DNA from: Vespula vulgaris
Lineage: Eukaryota > Arthropoda > Insecta > Hymenoptera > Vespidae
Assembly (NCBI RefSeq): GCF_905475345.1
Contig: NC_066603.1
Span: 2,641,001 to 2,705,000, forward strand
Direction of reading: 5' to 3'
DNA length: 64,000 nt
In this document: one piece after another, positions 38,093 through 52,606 of the stretch
Numbering within the stretch: position 1 is the stretch's first letter
How the letters are laid out: the number at the start of each line of letters is the position of its first letter
Translations under genes and position numbers: made by a program
Notes under the pieces: model-generated
Told to the model about the DNA's origin: nothing
Database searches by the model: none
The model's input: the letters and a program-made list of their open reading frames with translations, nothing else

Positions 38093-39616
38093 ATACACAT
38101 TTCTTAAGGTTAGGAACGAATGGAAGTGAGAATGTTGATAAAAGGATTTTGTCAGGATTAAAATCTAATAGACAATCGATGAATACGATTATACGTTTAT
38201 TTAGAAAGGAACTGAGAAATTGTATGAATGATAAGATAATTAACGAAATAAGATAGTTATTTTTCAATATGCAGAATAAGATAAATGTTTACGTATGTAT
38301 GTGTTTCCGAGTTGATCTTAAAAAAAGAAAAAAAAAAGGACAAGAGAAGAAAAAATATCTTCCACGTTGCTTTTTTTTTTCTTCTTCTTCTTCTTTATAC
38401 TTCATGCTATATTAATTGAATTTATATATTAATTTAATGGAATATTATAAATCATTTTTTATCGTGAGAAAAGATTAAGAAAAAAAGACAGAGAAATAAA
38501 AGGAAACATATGAAAGAACGATCCATCTATCTATTCATTCTGGCAAGCTCTGCATCAAGAATACGATACTTTGTAATTAGTGAACTTGAACCACAGTTAA
38601 GGACAATTGAGATAGCTGACCTCTCTCTCTCTCTTTGTCTCTCTCTTTCTTTCTCTCTCTGTCTATCTATCTATCTGTCTTTCATGATGCCAGAGAAGTT
38701 ATTTCCTATGAATTACGATCGGTGCTCTAATCGCTGCTAACTACTTGGAGATCTATCTGGAAGGTTTTCTTTCTTCTTTTCTTCTCATACTTTTTTTCTT
38801 TCGATATTTCTTTTTTTCCCTTAAATTATTCAAAATCAATTCTTTGTATTCTCCGATCAATTGACACGATAACAATTAACAATATACTTGCGATTTTTTT
38901 TTTCTTTTTTCTTTTTCTTTTTCTATTTTTATTAGCGAGACATTTTATAAGGGGATTTATTACTTATAAAAAAGAAAAGCAAATATGGTCAGAGTTAATT
39001 GATAAATAGGACTGAACAAATAATTATATAATTACGAAGAAAAATTATTATAATAATAAGTAATAGTAAGTAATAATTTAGAAAACGTAGAAAGAAAAAA
39101 GAAACAAAAATTAAAAAGACAACATATTTTATTATTATACAGGTTAAATTGTCAATTAAAAAGACAATTTTTTTTCCTTTTTTTTTTAAATAGTTCATTC
39201 ACAAAACTAAGAGAGAGAGAGAGAGAGAGAAAGACGGAGATAGAAAGAGAAAGATCGGATAGTCCCTTCCGGCCAGTTTGAAAATAGTTTTTGCTGGCCA
39301 TCAGCCAAACTCTACTGATCTCTTCCTGCGTATCATCCTCTTCGTTTCCGATAAATGTTTTCTCTTTACCGTTTTACTCACTATGTATAATATATGTACT
39401 TATACATATATGTATATATACATACAGACATATACAAGAAATATTTTCATTTTAATTAAACCATGCAAATTATTGAAAGTTATTAATAGTAAGAAATAAT
39501 TTTGTATGTGCGTGTTACAGATATTTTTCATTCATATTATATTAAATATTTAATATTTAATAATATTGTTATAAATATAAATCAAGAAAATAGTTTTAAT
39601 AATTATTATAGAGAAA

Positions 39617-39650
<34 letters not shown>

Positions 39651-41619
39651 TTTATAGCGATCACAATTTATAAAATCAGTGATATCAGATTTAAAATTTA
39701 TATTTATTCAATGATTTTCTTTCTTTTCTTGTTTCTTTTAATATTGTTTATGTAGAATTTAACTAGTAAATATTACATTAAAATAATATATCTCATATAA
39801 ATGTATACATGTACACGCACCGACATATTTCCATCAAATGGAATGGTAAATATTATCCTCTGCATTTTATGGATATTCAAGAAATAGAAGAGGTTTAAGG
39901 GAGGTGCAAACTGCAAATCCTTCTAGAAATTAACCTCGCAGTATGTAAGACGTCTGAAATAATATCGTAACACGTACACAAATACACACATTCACACATA
40001 CTTAAACCTAAATTTACAGTGTTTTGAAGGATGTTAGAAAAAGAAATGAGTTCACTCCTTCATTTTTCCTTTTATTTTATTTATTTTTGTTCTTTCTTTT
40101 AAGGACGTCATACTTTGATCGATTTCCTTAAGAAACGATCGATATAAGATAAAATAAAATATATTAATTATATTATTCATTCATCTTTTTCGAGACTTGG
40201 GCTAATTTTTTTCTTTCTTTTCTTTTTTTTTTTCATATTATAAAAAAAGTTTCTAAGTTTGCAGATTAAGATTTAACAAAAAAAAAAAGTGTAGAATATT
40301 TCGGAATACGCTTAACAGATTTTTTAAATTAGGAATTTTTTATTCATCCCGTATAGTAAAAAAACTAATATGTGTATATATATATATAAAAAGTTAGGAC
40401 AAACGTGCTCGAAAATAATATCACTCTTCTATGCATAAAAGTACACGTACACACATACGAAAATATATAGATGAATATGTGTGAGTAAATAAAAAACAGA
40501 TATTCATCCCTTTTGACCTAATTTCGAATTGAACCTGTAGCTCACTCTGTATCCTAGCGATCAGTCGAGCAAACGAACTAATTCTCTTCAATAATTCGTA
40601 GCCGATAGTTCAGTAACCAATGTACACCGCAATTTGTTTCTGTTACATGTCTTCAATTTACTTACTTACGTACATATATATATACTTACTTTCTAACTTA
40701 TGTATAGTCCCTAGTTCTTTCACTCTTCCATGTCTAACATGATGTCACGTGATATGTGCTCGTTAGTCTTTTTCTCTAGCTTATAGTCACGTGATATCGC
40801 ATTTATTTACTACGTTAGTCGTTTTTCTCGATGACAAGAAACTGATTTTTATCGAAAGCCAATTATTTTTTCTCTTTTCTTCTTTTTTCTAAGGGGGAGA
40901 TTTATCTAAGAAATTAAGTCATTACTGTTCTCTAATCGGTTGAATATTGCGTGTTCAATTATTTAATGGTAATAAGCTAGAATCTTTTTATCGAATAAAA
41001 AGAAATCAAAAGAAATTAAAGGAAGTGTTCAATTTGTCTTTTTTTTTTTTTCCTTTTTTTTTCTAGGCTTACCAAATCTAATTTTTTTTTAATCGATCAA
41101 ATATTGAGTACAAAGAAATACAAGATTTTATCGAGTACAAAGAAATTACAGAAAGTATTTTATTATTCTTTTTTCTTTGTAGCTTAATCAATCTAATCAA
41201 TTCGATTAACAAATCTAATCTCCTTTTAATCGATTGAATATTGAATTTAGTGTTGATGGAATAAGTGGAAAGATTTTATCGAGTACAGAGGTATTAAAGA
41301 GAGTGTTTAGTTCCTTTTTTCTTTTTCCTTTTTTTTTCCTCCTTTTTTTTCGTTTTGATCGAACAAGTACAAAAAACAATTCCGAATTAAATTGAATCCT
41401 ACTTTATCTCTTGTTTCTGCCATATTTTATATTCATCTCTTTTTTTCTCAAAGCAACCACAATCATTTTCGTGCTTTTTCCTTTTTATTCTTTTATTAGC
41501 AATATTCTTCCATTTGAATTTTCTATTATTCTGTTATTTTACTTGAATAGTACAAAAATATTCATCTCACTTTTTACATTACGTTTCAATTCTCAGATGT
41601 TTTAAATTTCTATTTTCGA

Positions 41620-41674
<55 letters not shown>

Positions 41675-42057
41675 TTGTTCGTTTCCTTTTCTTTTCTTTT
41701 TCTTCTTTGATACAACTTACAACTTTAGATTACATTGTAAATATACATTGTAAATATATAAAGTTCCTGCACAATTCAATCTAATTATCTTCAAATCTTT
41801 AAGAAATTTTTTATTCAAATACTTCCGTGACATTGTAATTAACAATGATGAAGATCATTGATGATTTAAAGAGCAAAGAAAAAGACAAAATGATCCAGAT
41901 TGGCCGAGATACCGAAATGTTATAATTTTCATGAAAATATCTTTTAATAAAGAATTAGATTTTTTAATAAAGGAGTTTGAATAGTACATAAACAGATAGA
42001 TAGATAGATATAGTTTATATTTTACATAGTAATTGTTTATTTCTCTGTAACAAAAAT

Positions 42058-42114
<57 letters not shown>

Positions 42115-42207
42115 AATAAACAAGAGATCCTTTCGTTAGATTTCAGCTTCAACAAACAAATATCGCTCGTAGTGTTATCATGTCAACGATTCTATAAATT
42201 TTCTCTA

Positions 42208-42276
<69 letters not shown>

Positions 42277-43713
42277 CTCTCTCGCTTTCTCGCTTTCTCG
42301 CTTTCTTCCTTTCTCTCATCAGGAATATTATCGGGAAAATGTAGAGTTTATCTCAGTGATTTTATTGAAGTACCTTTGGTCTCGAACGTTTCGAATGAGG
42401 TCAGATACGAAAGCTCGTCACGAATAATCATATTCACGAGGAGCTTAAAATGCGTGGACGCACGCATTCGTCGATCGATGGACGAGAGAATTTCGTTGTA
42501 TTCAAGAGTGATTTTACACGCATTTGTGCGTGTGTAAAAGAGAGAGAAAAAGAAAGAGATGAAAAAATCGGTTATTTATCAATAGTGTTTAGGATGAAAA
42601 ATCAAATCAATCGTTCTAGATCGTTGAAAAGTTTGAATCGGTAAAGTATACGCTATTTTATAGTAGTAGCCATTTTAGTTGCTATTTGGAAACTTTGTTT
42701 AGATCAATGCGAGAGAGAAAGAAAGGAGATAGACAAAAAGGGACGAGGAAGTCGGTTACTTATTAATAGTGTTTAAGATCAAAAATAAAATCTATTGTTC
42801 TAGATCGTTGCGAGATTTTAAATATTAAAATATATGCCATTTTACAATGCTGTTATTGTTACCATTTTACTCGGCATTTGATAACATTGTTTAAACGAAG
42901 AATTCTTTGAAATATTCTCTGAATATAAAGTGACTTATTAATTTATTATTAATATAATTAAATTATTAATAATTTATATATTATTCATATTTTTTACTTT
43001 TTCACACACTTTGAACATTATACTTATACACTTTAAATATATAGAGCAATTCAAAATTCTTTTGATTTTCAAAAAATTTCTGAGATGAGCCAAAAGTTTC
43101 TAGATGATTCGAAAAATCAATTTTTTGCGACATTTTATGCTAATTTTCCTTTTTTTTTTTTTCAAATCGTGGAACTACTTCTTTTTTCATATTGCGAGAA
43201 AGAATAAAGGAAAAAAAAAGAAAGGAAAAAAATTAGCTTCTCAGAAAAAAAAGTAATTGATTTTTTAAAAATCACATAGATACTTTTGGCCCGCATTAAG
43301 GATTTTTCGTTCAATCTGTATAAACGAATTTATATACAAGTAATATATAAACGTATAAACTGATCATAACTTTTCATTATTAATCTCTAATCAAAAATAT
43401 TGCTATAACAATAATAACATGTATATATACGATAATAGCGTATAACGTAAACATATGATAGATTCATTTACACGAACAATAAAGAAGCTTGAACGTTCTA
43501 ATAAATATATATAATATTAATGTCGCAAGGTCGATTAGGCGAAATAAATGAACGAGCGGATTGGCTTTCGCTAGAACGGTTTTCCGGGTACTCGGTCGAA
43601 CTATAATAAATTCGTTCGACGTGCTATTAGGGGCAAACCACCTGTCGAAACGTATACTTCTCTCTCTCTTCAATCAATCTATTAAGTATACACGTGAGTA
43701 TATATATAGTGTG

Positions 43714-43768
<55 letters not shown>

Positions 43769-46700
43769 TAAAATCATTCGGTTCGAATTTGTTACGTTAG
43801 AAAATGTTATACCCTTGTTTTTCGGTGATATATCTTCTGAAACGTGCTTCGTTTTAAACGAGCCATTAAACTCGTTTTGTTCATTTCCACGATTTTACGA
43901 TGGACGTTTAATGTTACTTCTTCTATCATATTTCTAACGGATTTCAACAAAATTTTACGATCAATGAGATGCCTAGAAATAATTTTATTAAAGTTTTGTT
44001 GTTATTGTTATTATTGTTAATATCGTTATTAATATTATTATTCTTTTGGTAAAGAACAATTAGGAATTATAAAGATTCTTTTATAGTTTAGATATCTAAT
44101 TTTATAATCTAATTCTTATGTATATCGATACGATATTTTACGATCAAAACGATCTAGGAATATATTTTTTATTTTTTTATTTTATATATATAATAATTAG
44201 AAAGTGTACAGAATTTTTTGTAGGTTAGATATCTCTAATGTCTCTCTTTTTCTTTCTTTCTCTTTTTTCTTTTAATTTTTCTTTTTTTTTTTTGAGACAT
44301 CGAACATTTAACCTAATTCTACGGTCGAATTCGATGATAAATTATGCGTCCAGGTGTGCGTCAGCTGTCAGTAAGTTTACGAGCCAAAATTTTGATTAGT
44401 CACGAAATAAGGTTGTTTTTTTTTAATCCACTTTCTTTTTTATTTTTGTTTTGTTTTCCTTTTTTTTCACAATAACTACTTCGATTTTATCTCTTTTATG
44501 CTTTTCTCATAACAAATAAAAACGTATTGTTCTGAAGAAGAGAAAGAAGAAAAAGAGAAAAATAAAAATAAAAACGAAGTCACGAAGTCGCGGGATTGGG
44601 GAGAAAGAGAAACTGAAAAAGAAAAAAGAAAGAATAAAAAAAGAAAAAGGGGGAAGGAGAAGAAAGAAATTGTTGCCAAAATATTTCAATAAATTTTACG
44701 ATTGGTCGATAGACGCCGTAAGAAAAATGCATATTAATTTTTGATTTTATTTATAGCCTTTACGCGAGTCACGACACAGAGGACCGACTTTATTGCAAAC
44801 GGAGAGTTTATGGACTCGAGCGAGAGCTATTTTAAAAATAATGTACGCGTGACGTGGATAACGTAACTCCTTCGACGAAAATACTTGTAATGTTCGTGAA
44901 AATTTTGACGTCTTTATTTGCAGATTAACGATGTTCGATGAACGTTAACTATCCAATACGATAGGGACAATGTCGTATTAAATTCGGAAATAATTCTTTC
45001 ATTGGATCGTCTTAATCGTTAGAATTCTTTGTGACATTTGTTTGTTCGTACCCATCACTACCACTTTCTTATTCGTACTCATTACAATCATTTTGTTCGT
45101 ACCCATCACTACCACTTTCTTGTTCGTACTCATTACAATCATTTTGTTCATACCCATCACTACCACTTGTTCGTACTCATTACAATCATTTTGTTCATAC
45201 CCATCACTACCACTTGTTCGTATTCATTTTTATCATTATGTTCGTACCCATCACTACCACTTCCTTGTTCATACTGATTACAATCATTCTACTCATACAC
45301 GTCACTACAATCTTGTTAATATATCGTTACCATTATTATTACTTTATTCGCTACTGTCTTCCTTCTTTCTGATACCTGTAACTTTTTCATTAACACTTAT
45401 TATTACACTTATTCTTTTTATACCCATCACTCTTTACCTTTTTATTATTATCTGCATCGTAAAACTCAGCAGAACATTACGCGTGACTCCCTTGGAGATT
45501 CGCATTGTAGCCATGAAATTTTACGGTCACATCGAATGCGTTTACCAGAACGCGAATGTCTCGTTAGCAACGGTATTATTAATTTAAGTAGAAAAGGAAA
45601 TTCCTGGTTAATGTTAGTACTCTCAACGACGGAAAATATCAAAGTAGAGGATGTTAACAACGTTGACCCAATAAAAAAGATTATTTCATTGAACCCCCGT
45701 TAGTTTCTCAACGAATCTTTTATCTCTTATTACTTTCATTTATTATTTTGCTCAACATTAACGAGATATTTTCTTTCCAATATTGTATTATTTTTAAATA
45801 TTATTATGTAATATTGAATATACATATATAATGTTTATTATATCATATTATATCTATAAATGTAATATATACGAAAGATGATATCAAAAATAATTATCTT
45901 AGATATCTACGATTTTTACAAATACATTATTCGGAAAAAAGATTATTATTACATTTTACCGATAACAAAACGAACATTTCTAGCTAAATGTGTATATAAT
46001 ATAATACATTAATCTCTCAAAGATTTTAAATAATACGAGTTTAATTTTTTTTTTTTTTTTTTATGTAGGATCATAATTTCGAACATAAAATTTCATTTAT
46101 AATCTTACTTGAACTTTTCTCTCTTATTTCTTTTCTTTCTCTTTCTCTCTCTCTCTCTATTTATTTATTTTTGTCTCCTTGTCATAAAATATAGCGTGAA
46201 ATAATGGCGTCTTTTCTTTCCATGCAACTACACATAAGTACATACATTTCCATATAACTCAGACTTTTATTCTTCTCGCGAATTTTCAACGACAAATTTT
46301 TTTTTATCAAAAAATATAGGAAGAAGGAAAAGAAAGAAGGAAAGAAAAGTAGGAAGAAAAAAAAAAATTCGAATAAGGAAAAAAGAGAAAAGAGAAAAGA
46401 AAATAAAAGAAAAGAAACTAGAAAGGAAACTAGAAAGGAACGTGAAGTTCTAACAATTTACGAGTTTGATAGAAGGAGCAACAGGTCCGAGACAATCGAA
46501 TTTTGTCAAGCTTGTTGAATTCCTTTTCATTTTTAAACTTCGACGTTTTATTTGAAAAGTTTCTACTATCGAAGAGAACATTGTTCTCTTTGCCAACGAA
46601 ACATGAACATTCCAAAGCTATCGCCTTTTATTGTATTTCATTCATGTAAAAGGATCGTATTCGTCCAATTTTATGTAGAAAATATTATGAATAGGAGAAA

Positions 46701-49700
46701 ATATTTCGAAGGAAATCAATAAAAAAATGCAACGAATCGTAGATATAAAAAAAAGATATATATAATATATATATGTATGTATATATATATATATATATAT
46801 ATATAACAATTATAAAATAGATATCAATATTACAGAACATATTAAATATATAATAATATATTTCATTAAAACGATATATTCTATATGAATGAATAATTAA
46901 GTTGAAATTATAAATTTAATAAATTTCATTGAATTTAATATATAAAAGATATAATATTTGTGTATGTTCGTGTAGAAACCTTTGGACCACTCTGTATATC
47001 ATGGTCTATATAAAGTATTACGAATGAAGTATTTAAAAAAAAAAAAAAAAGGATTTTCAAGTGAAATTATTATAAATGTTGGCAATGTATGTAAATTTAT
47101 TTCAAATTTGCAAAAATTAATTTTTGTCAGATATAGTATAGATATAGGGTGGGTCAAAAGTTTATGAAAAATGACTTTAAAGATCATCGAGGTATCTTGT
47201 TCTCTTTTTTCTTGCTGTTTTAATATATTAAAAAAAAAAAAAAAAAAATTAAAAATGAAAGAAAAAGAAAGAAAGATGACGGAGAAAGTTTCGAAGAAAT
47301 GTAATTAATCTTTAAAATCGCTAAAAAACTTTTGTGTTTTATCACTCGACATATTTTCACACTTATATATCTTATTTATCTGTCTAGTTAATATCAGTAG
47401 AGTTATATTTAGTTTATTGAATTGAAGATATAATACCAATAAATACGTACATATGTACCTGCATAAGTACTTACGTAGTTTCTATAATATGATATCAAAA
47501 CGATCGATCGATTCGTTAATTAACGATTTCATGTATGACTTAGTATTAGTATGATATATATAACATGTCGTTGCTATACGTGTTATATTACAAAAACGTA
47601 TATCGGATAATAATACCACCTACGTGTCTTATTAATTTAACGATCGATTTTTTCGTTGAACTAATCGTTCGCTAATTAATCATTACTTTTTTTCCCTTAT
47701 TTTCTTTTTATCTTTTTATAAAAGAAAAAAAGAAGCGTTAAAGAAAGCGTTACAAAACTTACAAGGAAAAAAATCATTCTTTATTTGTTAACAAAAAAAA
47801 AAAAAAAAAAGTAAAGTAAAAAATTAAGTCAATTGAAACGAAAATTCGTAGATAAGAAAAATATGATATAAAATTATTACAGTCGGTAAAGAATAATAAT
47901 TGGATAAATTTTTGATATTTCTGAAATTTGGAAGTATTTTTTCTTTTTTTTGTTTGAATTAGGTCATCGATATAATAGCAGCTTTTAAACATTGCAATGG
48001 AAATAATAAATTAAGATCGTACTTAATTTCTAAAGGTTATCAATAATCTAAAAATAACGCGTTAAAAGAAAAAAAAAAAAGAAACATAATAGAAATGCCA
48101 AATTAAAATCAGAATTCATTTCTAATCGATTGACCGATTAATTCGAATCATTGATGACCTAAAAGGAAACATTTATATAAAGAAAAAAATTATAACGAAA
48201 TAATAAAAACAAAGAATTAGAGTCATATATTATTTTTAATCAATGAACAAAAGATAACATATATGTATATATAAAAATATATAAAAGGAATAAAAATAGA
48301 TACTTGCACGCAAGATAATTAGACTAATTAGGCATACTTTTAGCTCATTGGATAATTAGCAACATTAACTATCGTCGTCTTTGTCGTCTTCGTCGTTGTT
48401 GTTGTCTTCGTTGTCGTTATCTGGGCACGACTAATATTCATTAGCCGATTAGACTTATTCGTTTATTCGGCTACAATTACGTTAATGCGTTCTTAAAAAT
48501 GCCTGAATATTAAGGATATCTTCAAAATCTTCCAATTATTATTATTATTATTATCATTATTATCATTATTATTTCTTTTTTTTTTTCACGAACAAATTAA
48601 TACTTAAAAAAAAGAATTAAAACGAGACATGAAAATTATTATTATTATTTATATAAAATTCTCTCTCTAAAAAAAAAGTATTCGATGATATAATTGTTAA
48701 TGAAATTTAATGAAATTTGATTTTATAAAAAATATTACATTCATTTATTTATAAGCAAATTCAATGAGGATAAACAATAAATTTGCATTAACGAGGCAGA
48801 AAATCGAATTTCTACTCTAATTAATACGATCGAAGGTTCTATATGATGGAGCTGACATAATCTATGAACGTAATCTACGAACAACGTCGATACACCTGCA
48901 GGAGAATTTAAATCAATTTTTCTCGTTATGAGAAAGACAATTATTAACAAAGAGTAATCAAACGCGCGCGAGAGAGAGAGAGAGAGAAAGAGTTTCAATT
49001 AATTTCTTTTTCGATATAATTAACGTTTTTTGAGGAAATATAAAAAAAATTACTTTTAAAAATTAACTATCGATTTTAATCGAAACTGAAGAAAATGAAA
49101 AAATCTACTGATCTTATTTTATACGACACATCATCGAACTCTTTCGAATTATCTGCGAAATGTTCAAAAAAAAAAAGAAGAACAATATAAGTTTATTTCG
49201 GCTTATTACAATTTCAAAATGATTGCTATTTATTTGATCAATATATTTCGAAAGATTTTAAAACAATATTTTAAATTAATTATTATCTATTACATCGAGA
49301 AACTATTACTATTTCGATTAAAGTATTTGTTAAATATAATAATTTTAAATAGATGATCAATATTTATGGTATAATAAATTCAGACTCTATCATATTGTTT
49401 ATACTGATCGCTTGTATTATCTACTGATATTCATTATAAATATTAATCAATATATTTTTATAGAATGATCATTTATCGTACAAAATACATATCATTATTT
49501 TTACATATCGATAAAAATATTCATCAAATAAATCGAAATATTTCAAAATTGTATAAAGAACATTTATAATTCAAGAATGCTCAAGGAATGATAAGAAAAA
49601 TGGAAGCCCATCTGCAACAATAGCATACCGAGAAAAATAAGAATTTTATCAATCTATCTATCAGCATCTATCTATCCATTTGATTTTCTGATTTCTTATG

Positions 49701-50774
49701 CTGCATACGAGTCACTTCGTCCGATGAAAAGAAACTTGATAGAAACTCTGGATGTAAAAAAAAAAAAGAAAAAAGAAAAAAGAGATCAAATCTATAAAAT
49801 TTTCTATGGTCAAATCAGTACAGTGGAATTTTTTCATTAGCAGTTCAATATTTGCGGCATCAGAATCGGGATTGGTTGGAAAGAGTTTGCTTGGATTTCT
49901 CAAATTTTTCGTTTGATTTAGAATTTAGTTTGTTCGACAAAGAGATTTGATAGAAAGGAAACTTTTGAAGCGAACAAATAAATTTATAGAATTTTCTATG
50001 GTCACTAAATCGGTATTATTCATTAGTAGGTTGTATTCGTGATATTAAAATCGAATTGCAGAGTTTACAAATGAAGTTCTTAAATTTTTCGTGTAAGACA
50101 CGAGTTCGTTTGTTAAACGAAAGAACAAATAATTTAGGAAAAAAAAAGAAGGGAAAAAAAAATCTATAGGATTTTTACGGTCAAGACGATACTATGGGAA
50201 TATTCATTAGTACGTTAATGGTATCAAAATCGAATATGCAAAAGATATTGTACGATCATCCTTACACAGAGGATGAGGAGATCGAAACCTTCTGTGTATA
50301 TATAATATCTGGTTCAAGGTCTTGTTCCTGATGAATTTCTTCGTTCATTAGTTTCTCAAGGTCGTGGTAACCATCGATAATTTTTTGGAGTCCCATCTGT
50401 GATGACTCATCATTTTCGTCATCGTTTAGATCTTTAAAATGTCTCATAAAAATACTCATTGTCCCGTTAAAATAGTAACTCGTATTTTTACATATTATTG
50501 CTTTCAATTTTTTCCTTGTTATGTGTGTCTGTCTATGAGTATTTTTTTCTATTGAGAAAAATCGCATAGAAATGGCATTAAAATCGAACTGACATTAACT
50601 GTTACGAACTATTAGGTTTGCACAGTTCTTTATTGAAGAAGCACGCAAAAAAACATTCGATCAATTCAAACGGTAAAAGAAATACAGAAAGGTGTTGTAA
50701 ATTCGAGATAACTGGCTGTGGCGAAGAAATTTTTTGTTTAGATACGTCAATCGCGAGTTATTTCCGCAAAAAAC

Positions 50775-50805
<31 letters not shown>

Positions 50806-50969
50806 ATAAATAAAAATAAAAAAGAAGTGAAACGAAACATGAAAAAATATAAAAATATTAGAGCCACAAGTGTCAAAAACATCGAAACTGAATTGAACCT
50901 ATATGGAATAAAATGGTGAATAGATTTTTGATTTATTTAAAAGATTTATCGGGTTCATAGTGATAGACG

Positions 50970-51020
<51 letters not shown>

Positions 51021-51258
51021 TAAATAAATAAAAAATAAAAGAAAAGAACAAAAAATAAAAAAAGAAAGAATTTTTTTCTACAGTGAGATTTAAATTAGTG
51101 CTTTTAGAACACTCGTTAGAAGTACTCTTCGATCCACTTGAAAGGAACTCTCACTTATTTTTAAACAAAACAACTTCGTCAATCCTGAAACTTAATTAAT
51201 CAACGTAATTGCTCGAAGACATGTTAGCTTAATTATTTGTAAACGTTCTTCAGTATTT

Positions 51259-51290
<32 letters not shown>

Positions 51291-51489
51291 GTTTTCTTTC
51301 GTTTTCTCTCTTTCTCTATTTTCCTCGATAATGTCAATAATATTCTCGTCGATCAAATCTATCTTAAACACCCTGTATATTTAATTAGATATCGTTCACG
51401 ATCGAGTCAAGGTGCAAAGGACCCAATTGAATTTAGTACGATGCTGAACGTTTAAAAGGTAAAATGAGAAATTAAAAGGAAATAGGAAA

Positions 51490-51559
<70 letters not shown>

Positions 51560-51585
51560 AATAAAAAATTTATAATCTCTTTATT

Positions 51586-51683
<98 letters not shown>

Positions 51684-52552
51684 CCAAGTTACAAAGAAAT
51701 ATTTTTTTATAATGTTTTATTTCGAACTCGTTATTAGGTATACATTTTTTTATTATAATTTTACGATTTAATATTTATAATTAATATGACGGATCTGGAC
51801 CGAATTGAAATGCTGCAATTCCTTTGAAAATATTGAAAATATTGAACGAGAATATTTTTGATCATTAGAATTGTTAAAATTGATTGATAGTTCTTTTTTT
51901 TTTATGTGAAAGAAAAGTATTTCGTTTTTGGTTTGTTCTGTTTTGTTCCGTTCGAACTTTTTTCTTTTTTCTTTTTACTAATATATCCATAAAATTTATT
52001 CTTCTTTTTTTTCAGAAAATCCCACTGGTACAACGACCGACGAGAGCGGAGTCGAACAACTTCAAATACTTCGTGATAAATACGAAGGAAAGTTGACCAC
52101 TTCTCTTTATACGGGAACGCTCTTTGTTGCCTCGGTAGCTTCGATTTTAGCCCTTGGTGCCATTTGTTTAACGAGCTCTGAGGTAAGTCCTTTATAATTT
52201 CTTCAATTTTATTCTAACTACTTACAGTTTATTAACAAATAATTATTCAGATATATTTATATAATTATATTTATAAATTACATATACACATACGTATATA
52301 TAAAACTACATACACACATATATATAATCATCATTTTCTTTTTATTATTATTAAAAAGAATTATTAACAGTTATTTATTAAAAATCATAATTTGCTATTT
52401 GTATAATTGACAAATTAGAAATATTCTTTTTTTATTCTATAATATATATTTATATATATATTTTTTATATTATTATCAATAATAATGAAAAATTATTTAT
52501 TAAAAGTTATATTGCGTATCTTTCATTAATCAATAATTAATTACTAAGAATA

Positions 52553-52606
<54 letters not shown>

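Larger units (their letters stand above)
33681..52015 (+). other. 18.3-kb first intron of the adenylate cyclase gene
   Basis: Mostly AT-rich, with numerous microsatellites and two or three inverted-repeat elements. Islands of higher complexity occur at about 36,490-36,720, 37,540-37,720, 42,330-42,530, 43,540-43,670, 44,340-44,400, 44,700-44,900 and 45,470-45,640; none gives a recognisable protein, and they are reasonable places to look for enhancers or alternative first exons. A minus-strand ORF at 50,262-50,459 is listed separately. Confidence 0.6.

Noticed and set aside
45042..45587. 181-codon plus-strand ORF
   Set aside because: Openness comes from a stop-free 50-bp minisatellite that is open in all three frames.
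51472..51687. ORF of alternating Leu-Ser and Arg-Glu
   Set aside because: Translation of the (CT)n/(GA)n palindrome.
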